A DNA stretch of 64,000 nt from Saprospiraceae bacterium (GTDB lineage Bacteria; Bacteroidota; Bacteroidia; Chitinophagales; Saprospiraceae). The notes under the pieces were generated by a model. That model made no database searches, was not told the DNA's origin, and worked only from the letters and a program-made list of their open reading frames with translations. Numbering within the stretch: the stretch's first letter is position 1; every line of letters starts with the position of its first letter. Location: NCBI GenBank assembly GCA_027488935.1, contig JAIYAP010000007.1:19324-83323 (forward strand). The letters are read 5' to 3'. A program made the translations under genes and the position numbers. Positions 29,095 through 38,080 of the stretch are shown piece after piece.

Positions 29095-29913
29095 ATGGAG
29101 TTAAATCCGAAAACATATGAGCCAAATATCGAACTGACAGAGTTTGTCAAACGGTATTGGACATTAGATGGTGAAAAAGAAAATATACCTCTCAAAAACA
29201 CCATCATACCAGACGGAACAATGAAATTAATTTTTCATTATGGCGACACCTACAAGCACCACTCAAAAAGTGGAGAAATTACAATTTTACCAAAATGCTT
29301 TTTAATTGGACAATTGACAAAACCTTATGTGATTGAGCCCATAGGAGTAACAGGCAGTTTTGTTGTGCAATTCAAGCCGAATGGATTTTTGCCTTTCACG
29401 ACAATCCCAATCAAAGAAATGGAAAACACTGCGGTACCATTGGACAAATTATTTGGAGAAGACGGTAAGAAACTTGGCGAACAAATCTTAAACGCAAACT
29501 CTACATTTGAAAGAATTCAAATTATTGAGACCTTTCTTTTCAAAGAATTATCTGATAAAAAAACCATTGACAATATCGTAAAATCAACAGTTGAAACAAT
29601 CTTCAACGCAAATGGACAGTTTTCTGTAAATGAATTTTCAAATAGCAATAATATTAACCGAAGACAACTATCTCGTAAATTTTCTTCGACAATCGGGTTA
29701 AGTCCAAAGCAACTCGCAAAAACAATTAGAATTCAAACAACTTTGAAAGCATTATTGAATAAAGAACTCACAAGCCTAACTGATTTGGCTTATCAAAACG
29801 AATATTTTGACCAAGCACATTTTATAAAAGATTTCAAGGAATTTACAGGATTGACACCGAAGGAATTTTTCGGAGACGACTTAAAAATGTCTTTGATTTT
29901 TGACAAAGAATAA
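29095..29913 (+). CDS. AraC family transcriptional regulator
   Basis: C-terminal HTH: FSVNEFSNSNNINRRQLSRKFSSTIGLSPKQLAKTIRIQTTLKALL...DLAYQNEYFDQAHFIKDFKEFTGLTPKEFF. Confidence 0.9.
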   Translation: MELNPKTYEPNIELTEFVKRYWTLDGEKENIPLKNTIIPDGTMKLIFHYGDTYKHHSKSGEITILPKCFLIGQLTKPYVIEPIGVTGSFVVQFKPNGFLPFTTIPIKEMENTAVPLDKLFGEDGKKLGEQILNANSTFERIQIIETFLFKELSDKKTIDNIVKSTVETIFNANGQFSVNEFSNSNNINRRQLSRKFSSTIGLSPKQLAKTIRIQTTLKALLNKELTSLTDLAYQNEYFDQAHFIKDFKEFTGLTPKEFFGDDLKMSLIFDKE

Positions 29914-29998
29914 CCTTGTCCCATTTTTACAATTTTGCCGTTTTAGTTGATTCTACCTTTGCATTGCAATAGTGCAAAAATTTAAAAATCATATTAAA

Positions 29999-30373
29999 AT
30001 GGTAAATGTAAATCCAGTTGGTTGGTTTGACCTTAATGTAGCAAACTTAGACCGAGCAAAAAAATTCTATGAAACAGTTTTCAATGTAACGCTGACTGAT
30101 GCTCCCATTGAATGGGGGAAGCAATCATTTTTTCCTTTTAGCCCTGAAAGCCACGACATATCAGGTGCATTGGTGGAAAAAACTGATTTTGTTCCAAGTA
30201 GCAACAATACGGTTATCTATTTTGAAACCGAAGACAACTTTGAAGAAGAACAAAGAATTGAAAAGGCTGGTGGAAAAGTTATTCAACCAAAAATGAATAT
30301 TGGTGAATTCGGCTTTATCTCTATTTTTATTGACACAGAAGGCAACACAGTAGGACTTCACTCACGTAAATAA
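29999..30373 (+). CDS. VOC (glyoxalase/bleomycin-resistance) family protein
   Basis: VGWFDLNVANLDRAKKFYETVFNVTL ... GEFGFISIFIDTEGNTVGLHS. Confidence 0.85.
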   Translation: MVNVNPVGWFDLNVANLDRAKKFYETVFNVTLTDAPIEWGKQSFFPFSPESHDISGALVEKTDFVPSSNNTVIYFETEDNFEEEQRIEKAGGKVIQPKMNIGEFGFISIFIDTEGNTVGLHSRK

Positions 30374-30382
30374 TTTTCAATT

Positions 30383-30736
30383 ATGACTTACGACACAAAT
30401 CTTGCTGACAGAGTTAGAGAGTACCTTGCCGAAATACCAAGCATAGACATTGAAGAAAAAGAAATGTTCAATGTTCTAAATTTTATGGTAAACGGTAAGA
30501 CTTGTGTTTGTGTAAGCGGTGAAAATTTAATGTTGCGTTTTGACCCAAGCCGACAAGAAGAACTTTCGGAAAAAAATGGTTATGAGACAATGTTGATGAA
30601 AGGTAAAGATTACAAGGGTTACTGCTACATAAATCCAGACGGATTTAAAGATAGAAAGGACTTTGAATTTTTCTTAAATGTATGCCTTGACTATAACAAA
30701 GTCGCCAAGTCATCAAAGAAACGAAAGACCAAGTAA
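30383..30736 (+). CDS. TfoX/Sxy N-terminal domain protein
   Basis: MTYDTNLADRVREYLAEIPSIDIEEKEMFNVLNFMVNGKTCVCVSGENLMLRFDPS...MKGKDYKGYCYINPDGF. Confidence 0.82.
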   Translation: MTYDTNLADRVREYLAEIPSIDIEEKEMFNVLNFMVNGKTCVCVSGENLMLRFDPSRQEELSEKNGYETMLMKGKDYKGYCYINPDGFKDRKDFEFFLNVCLDYNKVAKSSKKRKTK

Positions 30737-30745
30737 AACAACGAA

Positions 30746-30880
30746 CGGCTAACAGCGGTTTTGCGTCAGGCGGGGTCCAGTGCTTCGTATGACGCTTTTT
30801 GCTATATTTAAACTGTGGTGCTTCGTATCAAGTGTGGTGCTAAAATTCCTACCCGAACGCAAAGCCCCAAACCGTTATGT
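30746..30880 (+). other. attC-like site, type C copy 2
   Basis: cggctaacagcggttttgcgtcaggcgggg ... acccgaacgcaaagccccaaaccgttatgt. Confidence 0.6.
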
Positions 30881-30925
30881 CACACCCTATTACGACCGCA
30901 CAATAAACAAACGGACAGATAAAAA

Positions 30926-31160
30926 ATGAAATTAATATCGTGGAATTGCCAAGGGGCATTTAGAAAAAAAGTAGACACGATTTTGTTACATCAACCAGAC
31001 ATTTTTTTTGTACAGACATGAAAACCGACCATTTCATATTGACTATTGTTTCGCATCCTCAGACCTTTATGACAAAGTAAAAAGTATAGAAATTGGGACG
31101 TACGAAAATTGGATAACGCACAGCGACCATACGCCGCTAATAATAAATTTTGACCTATGA
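30926..31160 (+). pseudogene. Endonuclease/exonuclease/phosphatase (EEP) family remnant with internal deletion
   Basis: N-terminal MKLISWNCQGAFRKKVDTILLHQPDIFFVQT* then, in another frame, RPFHIDYCFASSDLYDKVKSIEIGTYENWITHSDHTPLIINFDL*; middle of domain missing. Confidence 0.75.
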
Positions 31161-31212
31161 AACAAGAAAGGCGTTTGATTTGATAATGGCTGATATTTTT
31201 TATTAATTGAAA

Positions 31213-31250
31213 AGTGTGAATAATGTAACTATTTTGAAAAATTGTGTAAT
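31213..31250 (+). promoter_or_regulatory. Shared motif site 1 (TGTAA-N16-TGTAA) upstream of OsmC
   Basis: gtgtgaataatgtaactattttgaaaaattgtgtaa; TGTAA at 31224 and 31245, 21 bp apart. Confidence 0.6.
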
Positions 31251-31320
31251 ACTTGCCACAGTTAGGAGCTCCACCTTTGTGGCATAAATACCAATAAAAA
31301 CAATAAACATAAATCGAACG

Positions 31321-31776
31321 ATGATACGCACAGCAAAAGCACATTGGGAAGGTGATTTAAAAGAAGGCAAGGGGTCCCTTACTACAGCAAGCAATATTTT
31401 AAAACAAACAAACTACAGTTTTAAAACACGGTTTGAAGATGGGGCAACAGGAACAAACCCTGAGGAATTATTGGCCGCAGCTCATGCTGGATGTTTTACG
31501 ATGGCGGTAGCGGCCATGCTCACGCAAAAAAAAATAACTCCAACAGCGTTGGATACCGAAGCAACCTTAACCATGGAAGGATTAAATATTAAAAATATTC
31601 ATTTGTCTATTACAGGTTTAGTACCAGGAATTACTGCTGATGATTTTACAGCAATTACAAAAGATGCAGAAAAAAACTGCTTGATTTCAAAGGTTTTAAA
31701 CATCCCTATTATTTCTGAAGCACATTTATACCAAGATTTAAATGGATTTGAAGGATGGATGGATAAAAAAAATTGA
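31321..31776 (+). CDS. OsmC family protein
   Basis: AKAHWEGDLKEGKGSLTTASNIL...GTNPEELLAAAHAGCFTMAVAAML...EKNCLISKVLN. Confidence 0.92.
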   Translation: MIRTAKAHWEGDLKEGKGSLTTASNILKQTNYSFKTRFEDGATGTNPEELLAAAHAGCFTMAVAAMLTQKKITPTALDTEATLTMEGLNIKNIHLSITGLVPGITADDFTAITKDAEKNCLISKVLNIPIISEAHLYQDLNGFEGWMDKKN

Positions 31777-31846
31777 TTTTCAATGGATTAGAGGACATCT
31801 GTTTTCATAACCACGTTGCGTTGACCATAAAAATCTGATAGATAAA

Positions 31847-32845
31847 ATGAAAACAAAGCAAATAGTACTTGCCAGTAGGCCAAAAGGGATTCCTGTGCTA
31901 GAAAATTTTGATACCAAAGATTTTGAGCTGGCAGAAATTAAAGATAATGAAGTATTGCTGGAAGCTATGTATTTTTCTGTAGACCCCTATATGCGTGGCA
32001 GAATGAATGATGCTAAATCGTATGCTCCTCCGTTCGAAATTGGAAAGCCAATTACAGGTGGAGTAATAGCGAAGGTTATAAAAAGCTATATAGGAAATTT
32101 TAAAGAAAATGATATTGTTACGGGTAATCTTCCTTGGCAGCAACATTGTATTGCAACAGCAACCAGCTTACTAAAAATAGATACAAGCATAGCACCGGCA
32201 AGTTATTATTTGGGCATATTGGGTATGCCCGGCCTCACTGCCTATTTTGGTTTAATGCATATTGGTAAACCCAAAGCAGGTGAAACGGTTGTGGTATCTG
32301 GTGCTGCAGGTGCTGTTGGCCTAGTTGTTGGTCAAATAGCCAAAATACAGGGTTGTCGTGTAGTTGGGATAGCCGGCACCGATGAAAAAGTAAAATTATT
32401 AAAAGAAGCGTTTGGCTTTGATGAGGTCATAAATTATAAAACCTGTGCCGATTTAAAGAAAGCGATTACTGATGCTTGTCCAAAAGCAGTTGATATATAT
32501 TACGATAATGTAGGAGGTGAAACTTCAGATGCTGTTATTAGTAATATAAACTTCAATGCAAGAATTGTATTGTGTGGACAAATTGCGTTATACAATAGTA
32601 CCGAAATGCCTATGGGTCCCCGAATTCAACCGATGTTATTAACCAGAAGTGTATTAATGCAGGGTTTTATCATTGGCAATTATCAAAGTCAATTTGGTGC
32701 GGGAAGCAAGCAATTAGCCACGTGGGTTGAAGAAGGTAAACTAAAATATAAAGAAACGATTGTAAAAGGGTTTGATAAATTACCAGATGCATTCCTAGGT
32801 TTATTCGAGGGGGATAACATTGGAAAAATGATCGTTGGAGTTTAA
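31847..32845 (+). CDS. NADP-dependent oxidoreductase (MDR/CurA-like)
   Basis: VDPYMRGRMND...PGLTAYFGLMHIGKPKAGETVVVSGAAGAVGLVVGQIAKIQGCRVVGIAG. Confidence 0.9.
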   Translation: MKTKQIVLASRPKGIPVLENFDTKDFELAEIKDNEVLLEAMYFSVDPYMRGRMNDAKSYAPPFEIGKPITGGVIAKVIKSYIGNFKENDIVTGNLPWQQHCIATATSLLKIDTSIAPASYYLGILGMPGLTAYFGLMHIGKPKAGETVVVSGAAGAVGLVVGQIAKIQGCRVVGIAGTDEKVKLLKEAFGFDEVINYKTCADLKKAITDACPKAVDIYYDNVGGETSDAVISNINFNARIVLCGQIALYNSTEMPMGPRIQPMLLTRSVLMQGFIIGNYQSQFGAGSKQLATWVEEGKLKYKETIVKGFDKLPDAFLGLFEGDNIGKMIVGV

Positions 32846-32865
32846 AATTTTAAACCAAATAAAAA

Positions 32866-33543
32866 ATGAAAATATTAATGGTTCTGACTTCACACAGTGC
32901 GTTGGGAAACACAGGAAAAAAAACAGGTTTTTGGATTGAGGAGTTTGCTGCTCCGTATTATGTTTTTCTTGATGCGGGCGCCTCTATAACAATTGCATCT
33001 CCAAAAGGCGGTCAGCCTCCTATTGACCCATCAAGCGATACTGTTGAAAATCAAACTTCAACTGTTATTCGGTTTAAAGCAGATAAAAGTTTACAAAAGA
33101 TTTTATCAGAAACGCATTTGCTATCTACAATTTCATCCAATGATTATGATGCCATATTTTACCCTGGTGGGCATGGGCCTTTATGGGATTTATACAACGA
33201 TGGTGATTCAATAAAATTAATTGGGGACTTTTGGAGTAGTAAAAAACCTGTAGTGGCCGTGTGTCATGCACCGGCTGTTTTATTGAATGTAAAAGATAAT
33301 GAAGGCAACTTATTAGTAAAAGGAAAAAATGTAACCGGCTTTAGTAACAGTGAAGAAGCAGCCGTAGAACTTACGGAGGTAGTTCCCTTTTCATTAGAAA
33401 ATGAATTAAAAAATAAGGGTGGAATTTATTCTAACAAAAATGATTGGGCTTCTTATGTTGTCAGAGACGGCATGCTTATTACGGGACAAAATCCTGCATC
33501 TTCTGAAGCAACAGCAAAGGAGTTAATAAAGATTCTGAAATAA
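32866..33543 (+). CDS. DJ-1/PfpI type 1 glutamine amidotransferase domain protein
   Basis: AIFYPGGHGPLWDLYND ... VVAVCHAPAVLLNVKDNEGNLLVKGKNVTGFSNSEE. Confidence 0.9.
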   Translation: MKILMVLTSHSALGNTGKKTGFWIEEFAAPYYVFLDAGASITIASPKGGQPPIDPSSDTVENQTSTVIRFKADKSLQKILSETHLLSTISSNDYDAIFYPGGHGPLWDLYNDGDSIKLIGDFWSSKKPVVAVCHAPAVLLNVKDNEGNLLVKGKNVTGFSNSEEAAVELTEVVPFSLENELKNKGGIYSNKNDWASYVVRDGMLITGQNPASSEATAKELIKILK

Positions 33544-33671
33544 TATCTATTAGACACAAACGCAATTGTCCTACCCCTCCCTATTTCGACCTTGTTATAT
33601 CGCCAAAAATCTCGAATATTAACGCGTCAACGGCAACCTACCTACAACAGACAATATAACACAAATCAAAA

Positions 33672-33709
33672 TGTGTGAATTATGTAAGTTTTTGTAATAA
33701 TTGTGTAAC
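33672..33709 (+). promoter_or_regulatory. Shared motif site 2 (three phased TGTAA repeats) upstream of response regulator
   Basis: tgtgtgaattatgtaagtttttgtaataattgtgtaac; TGTAA at 33683, 33693, 33704. Confidence 0.6.
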
Positions 33710-33818
33710 AATTCCTTATCATAATATATCTAAGTTTACATCGCCAAATTCTGTGTCAAATTTGGTGGACAGATTCATGGAAAAAGAAATTTATCAAAAT
33801 AAAAACATTGTACAATAA

Positions 33819-34253
33819 ATGACTAAGACGCTTAATATAATCCTTGCCGAGGACGATTTGGAGGACCAAGCTTTTTTTAAGAGTGCGCTATCTGAGTTGC
33901 CTATTTCCACAATGATCACAACATTTAGGAACGGTGAGGAACTCATGAATTACCTTATTACGAATTCAAGCAGTGCTGGCAGCACCGATTTCCTTTTTCT
34001 GGATTTAAGCATGCCATATAAAACTGGATTTGAATGCCTGTTGGAGATTAAAGAAAATGCAATACTCAAAGATTTGCGGGTGGTGTTGTTCACCTGTTCT
34101 TTTACCAGAGATATTGAGTTTGAACAGGACCTCATAAACAGACTTACAAGAATGGGCGCTGCGGGTTTTATACGTAAACCTGATAGTTTTGAAGAACTTA
34201 AAAATATAATTGAAACGACACTCAATAGATTAATGGATAAAAATACCCTATAA
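33819..34253 (+). CDS. Single-domain response regulator (CheY-like)
   Basis: IILAEDDLEDQAFF...FLFLDLSMPYKTGFECL...GFIRKP. Confidence 0.9.
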   Translation: MTKTLNIILAEDDLEDQAFFKSALSELPISTMITTFRNGEELMNYLITNSSSAGSTDFLFLDLSMPYKTGFECLLEIKENAILKDLRVVLFTCSFTRDIEFEQDLINRLTRMGAAGFIRKPDSFEELKNIIETTLNRLMDKNTL

Positions 34254-34304
34254 CTGTAAAACAAGCAATGCTTTTTACTAAAAAACTAAATTTTACAATA
34301 AGTT

Positions 34305-34715
34305 ATGAACGAAACTCAAATAAAAAATGTACTACTCGCAGAGGATGATGAGGAAGATGTACTCCTTTTCAATACTGTTTTATCTGAATTGAATCGGGAA
34401 ATATTTGTTAAAGTAGTAACAGACGGGATTTTGTTGATGACTTTTTTAAAACAAGAAACCACACTGCCCGAAATGATTTTCCTTGATTTGAACATGCCGC
34501 ATAAAAACGGCTTCGAGTGCCTTAGCGAAATTAAGGGCAATGAAAAATGGAGCAGTATTAAGATTGTTATACTTTCCACTTCATCTCAACCGCAACAAAT
34601 AGATAAAGCGTATAAGGGCGGTGCCGATTTATACCTCGCCAAACCGGTCAGTTACACCCACTTTAAAAACATGATCGATAAATGCCTGTCCCTTAATTGG
34701 AAAGGGTTAAAATAA
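34305..34715 (+). CDS. Single-domain response regulator (CheY-like)
   Basis: VLLAEDDEEDVLLFNTVL...MIFLDLNMPHKNGFECL...LYLAKPVSY. Confidence 0.9.
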   Translation: MNETQIKNVLLAEDDEEDVLLFNTVLSELNREIFVKVVTDGILLMTFLKQETTLPEMIFLDLNMPHKNGFECLSEIKGNEKWSSIKIVILSTSSQPQQIDKAYKGGADLYLAKPVSYTHFKNMIDKCLSLNWKGLK

Positions 34716-34719
34716 ACTA

Positions 34720-35367
34720 TTGATTAAAATCAAATTTTTAAAACAGCAACGCTTGGAGCCAACTATTTTTTTACAGCAACTACGGAGCAAAACTACGAAC
34801 AGTCACCATTTGATTGAGCAAAACAGTATCTCACAATCATTGATGAGCCAAGGTGTCACCATAACTCAATATGCCCAATACCTTAAAAGTATGTATGGTT
34901 TTGTATATGGTTTTGAAAAAATGGTGTTTCCAATATTGAAGCACCATGAATTGCTCCAAATTGACGATAGAAGAAAATCACACCTTATACAAGCCGACCT
35001 TGTCCTGCTGAATCATACGGCAGCACAGCCTTATATGAATGATGAGATATTAAGTACAAATTACCAAACTGTCGCCGCTGCATTAGGCGGAATGTATGTG
35101 CTGGAAGGTTCTACGCTTGGTGGGCAAATTATTAATAAGCATTTGTCAAAAGTTTTAGGTGATTCAATTGCTGGGAAAACAACGTATTTAACGGCTTATG
35201 CTGGGCAAACAAGCAGTATGTGGAAAATTTTTTTGCAATTGCTTTGTGAAGCGGGTTCAATTACTGACAATAAAGACGAAATTATAGAAAGTGCTGTAAA
35301 TACATTTTCGTTGCTAAATAACTGTTTATCAGAACATTCCTATAAATTTATTGAATATGAAAATTAG
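34720..35367 (+). CDS. Biliverdin-producing heme oxygenase
   Basis: LRSKTTNSHHLIEQ (proximal His region) and AALGGMYVLEGSTLGGQIINKHL; directly precedes the phytochrome; start appears to be TTG. Confidence 0.85.
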   Translation: MIKIKFLKQQRLEPTIFLQQLRSKTTNSHHLIEQNSISQSLMSQGVTITQYAQYLKSMYGFVYGFEKMVFPILKHHELLQIDDRRKSHLIQADLVLLNHTAAQPYMNDEILSTNYQTVAAALGGMYVLEGSTLGGQIINKHLSKVLGDSIAGKTTYLTAYAGQTSSMWKIFLQLLCEAGSITDNKDEIIESAVNTFSLLNNCLSEHSYKFIEYEN

Positions 35368-37633
35368 AAAATTGGTTCCACACCAAGCCATAACGGTTAC
35401 CAATTGCGAAAGCGAACCCATCCATATACCAGGCAGCATACAGGCTTTTGGTTTTTTACTTGCCGTAAAAATGGGTGATTATTCCATTGCTTTTGCGAGT
35501 AAAAATTGCGAAACCTATTTTCAATTGCCCTTGAATGAAATAATAGGTAAAAAGTTAAACCTGTTTTTTGATAAAGCAGCAATAAATGCCTTTACTGCCG
35601 AATACAAATTGAACGACAGTGAAATGGAACGCCCTTTTATTTTTTCTTTACTGGGCAAATTGTATAGTACATCGGCTCATAAAAGCAGTGACACGGTTGT
35701 TTTAGAGATGGAACCTTTTGCGGAGGAGCATGCCCAGTTGCCCGACCTGTATATACAAACAAAACGTTTTGCCTACCGGACAGAAAGGACGGATAACTTA
35801 AAGAACCTTTGCCAAGATATTGCCCATGAAACAAAATTGATTACGGGTTACGACCGCGTGATGATATATCTTTTTGACAAAAATTATAATGGTGAAGTGT
35901 ATGCCGAAAGTAAGCGGGAAGATATGGAACCGTTTTTGGGGCTGTCTTATCCCCATACAGATATACCCGCACAAGCCCGTGAACTTTATCTACGCAACCC
36001 TATAAGAATGATCGCAGATGTTGGCTATGAGCCTGTGCCTTTATATGCCTTGGAAGAAAAAGGCGGGTCTGCTATTACATTAGACCTTAGTCTTTCTTTT
36101 TTGCGTTCGGTGTCGCCCATTCATATCCAATACCTAAAAAATATGGGGGTGGGTGCTTCCTTTAGCATTTCAATAATTCACAATAAGAAATTGTGGGGGC
36201 TAATATCTTGTCATCATGACACCCCAAAATATATCCCTTACTATGCAAGGCTTGCCGCACATTTGCAGGCGGTATTTCTTCAATCGCAAATTGATGTACG
36301 GCAGATTGCAGATGAATTTGAGCTGACAAAAAAAACCAATAAAAAGCTGCAGGATTTGAGCGAACAATTTGCCAAAGAACGCCCTGTTATTAACGATGAT
36401 GCGACATTGCAATCGCTAAAAAATCTTTTAAATGCAGATGGCATTGCCATAATGTATAAAGGCAATGTTTTCACGGCAGGCACAGTGCCGCCAAAAGAAG
36501 ACATGCAATTAATAGCAGACTGGCTTTTTAAAAATATTAAAAATGAAAACTTTAGTACATCAAGGTTTAGTGATGATTATTTGCCAGCCAAAGCAATGAG
36601 CAATAGTGTGGCAGGAATTTGTTACCAGCAACTTGATTTATTACCGGGCAATGCCATATTTTGGATACGGAGTGAAATGCAAACAACAAAATTGTGGGGA
36701 GGCGACCCAAATAAGGCGATACTACTAAACGAAGAAAACAATTTGCTTACGCCCCGAAAATCATTCGCAGCTTGGAGCGAATCCGTAAAATATCAAAGCA
36801 CGGAATGGCTAAGACCCGAATTAAATGCAGCGGCTGCTATATCATTGGTGATACAAAGGCAATTGCACCTGATTGATTTAATAGAAGAAGAAGTAAAATA
36901 CCGCAGCCTCAATGAAAAACTGCAAAAAGCCAATGATGAGCTTGCCAATATGAACTGGATAAGCACCCACGATTTGAAAGAGCCTTTGCGAAAAATACAA
37001 ATTTATGCTTCCATTATTTTAGAAAAATACAGCAATGAAATTCCATATATTGTACATTCAAATATTGTACGTATGCAAGCGTCCGCAGCCAAAATGCAAA
37101 AACTTATTGAAGCATTGGTTTCTTATGCAAGCTTAATGTATGACGACGCAAGGTTTGAGCCCGTGGATCTGAATAGTGTTCTCAAAGAAGTGTTCAAGGA
37201 TATAAAAGAGGAAATCGAGGAAAAAGGGGCTACTATTGACATAAGCACTTTACCCACTGTAAAGGGTATTAATTTTCAATTGCAACAGTTGTTTGTGAAT
37301 ATTATCAGCAATTCTATCAAGTTTACAAATCCGGATGTGCCGCTTATTATAAAAATAAGCAGCACAAAAACGACGGAGCATCCAACAACGAGTGCAGGCG
37401 AACCGCTAAAACAATGGTTTAAAATTTCTTTTGCTGATAATGGCATTGGCTTTAACAACAGCTTTAAAAATGATATTTTCAAAGTGTTTTACAGGCTTCA
37501 TGCCAACCAATATACCGGTTCGGGCATTGGTCTTGCCATTTGCAAAAAAATTGTAGAGTCACACAATGGCTACATTACTGCCACGGGTGACATAAACAAA
37601 GGGTCTCAGTTTGATATATATCTTCCTGTGTGA
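35351..37633 (+). CDS. Bacteriophytochrome histidine kinase (PAS-GAF-PHY-HisKA-HATPase)
   Basis: N-terminal VTNCESEPIHIPGSIQAFG (biliverdin Cys context); GAF PHTDIPAQARELY; HisKA STHDLKEPLRKI; HATPase FADNGIGFN...GSGIGLAICKKIVESH. Confidence 0.92.
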   Translation: MNMKIRKLVPHQAITVTNCESEPIHIPGSIQAFGFLLAVKMGDYSIAFASKNCETYFQLPLNEIIGKKLNLFFDKAAINAFTAEYKLNDSEMERPFIFSLLGKLYSTSAHKSSDTVVLEMEPFAEEHAQLPDLYIQTKRFAYRTERTDNLKNLCQDIAHETKLITGYDRVMIYLFDKNYNGEVYAESKREDMEPFLGLSYPHTDIPAQARELYLRNPIRMIADVGYEPVPLYALEEKGGSAITLDLSLSFLRSVSPIHIQYLKNMGVGASFSISIIHNKKLWGLISCHHDTPKYIPYYARLAAHLQAVFLQSQIDVRQIADEFELTKKTNKKLQDLSEQFAKERPVINDDATLQSLKNLLNADGIAIMYKGNVFTAGTVPPKEDMQLIADWLFKNIKNENFSTSRFSDDYLPAKAMSNSVAGICYQQLDLLPGNAIFWIRSEMQTTKLWGGDPNKAILLNEENNLLTPRKSFAAWSESVKYQSTEWLRPELNAAAAISLVIQRQLHLIDLIEEEVKYRSLNEKLQKANDELANMNWISTHDLKEPLRKIQIYASIILEKYSNEIPYIVHSNIVRMQASAAKMQKLIEALVSYASLMYDDARFEPVDLNSVLKEVFKDIKEEIEEKGATIDISTLPTVKGINFQLQQLFVNIISNSIKFTNPDVPLIIKISSTKTTEHPTTSAGEPLKQWFKISFADNGIGFNNSFKNDIFKVFYRLHANQYTGSGIGLAICKKIVESHNGYITATGDINKGSQFDIYLPV

Positions 37634-37796
37634 TCAAAATACCCCCTGGTTACCACCGCAACAAGTCTAGTAGATATTGCCACATCAATATGGCACATAT
37701 TCATCGGGAAGCGGCTATACACTTGCTGCTCAACAAGTGTTTTATACATTTGAAAACCTGATAACAAGTAATAAGCCCAGCGTTAAAGAATAAAAC

Positions 37797-38080
37797 TTGC
37801 CGCATCTCCCCGGCGGGCATAGTTATTTTTTCAATACCGACGTGGCCATGATGGGCAAAATGGGTTTTGATATTGTGGTCGACAAACTCCAGCCCGAAGA
37901 ACTTACCTTGATCCTGTTAAGAAATGCCGGATCAAAGAACTAAATGTTTATCCCGGAACGAGCTCCACCATCGACGCGAGGGCCTTATATTCGGGCGAAT
38001 ATCTGATGAATGTCGGTTTTAATCCCGACATGAACCTGAAACGTACCAGCGTGATTTTAGAAATAAATGCAGTGAAATGA
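37797..38080 (+). pseudogene. GH36 alpha-galactosidase remnant (two pieces, different frames)
   Basis: ...SYFFNTDVAMMGKMGFDIVVDKLQPEELTLI then [49 protein letters not shown] whose stop overlaps the galT ATG. Confidence 0.6.

Noticed and set aside
29095-30373. Antiphage defence system in the accessory region
   Set aside because: No restriction, Cas, CBASS, toxin-antitoxin or NLR-type motif was identifiable; cargo reads as regulators, hydrolases and redox enzymes.
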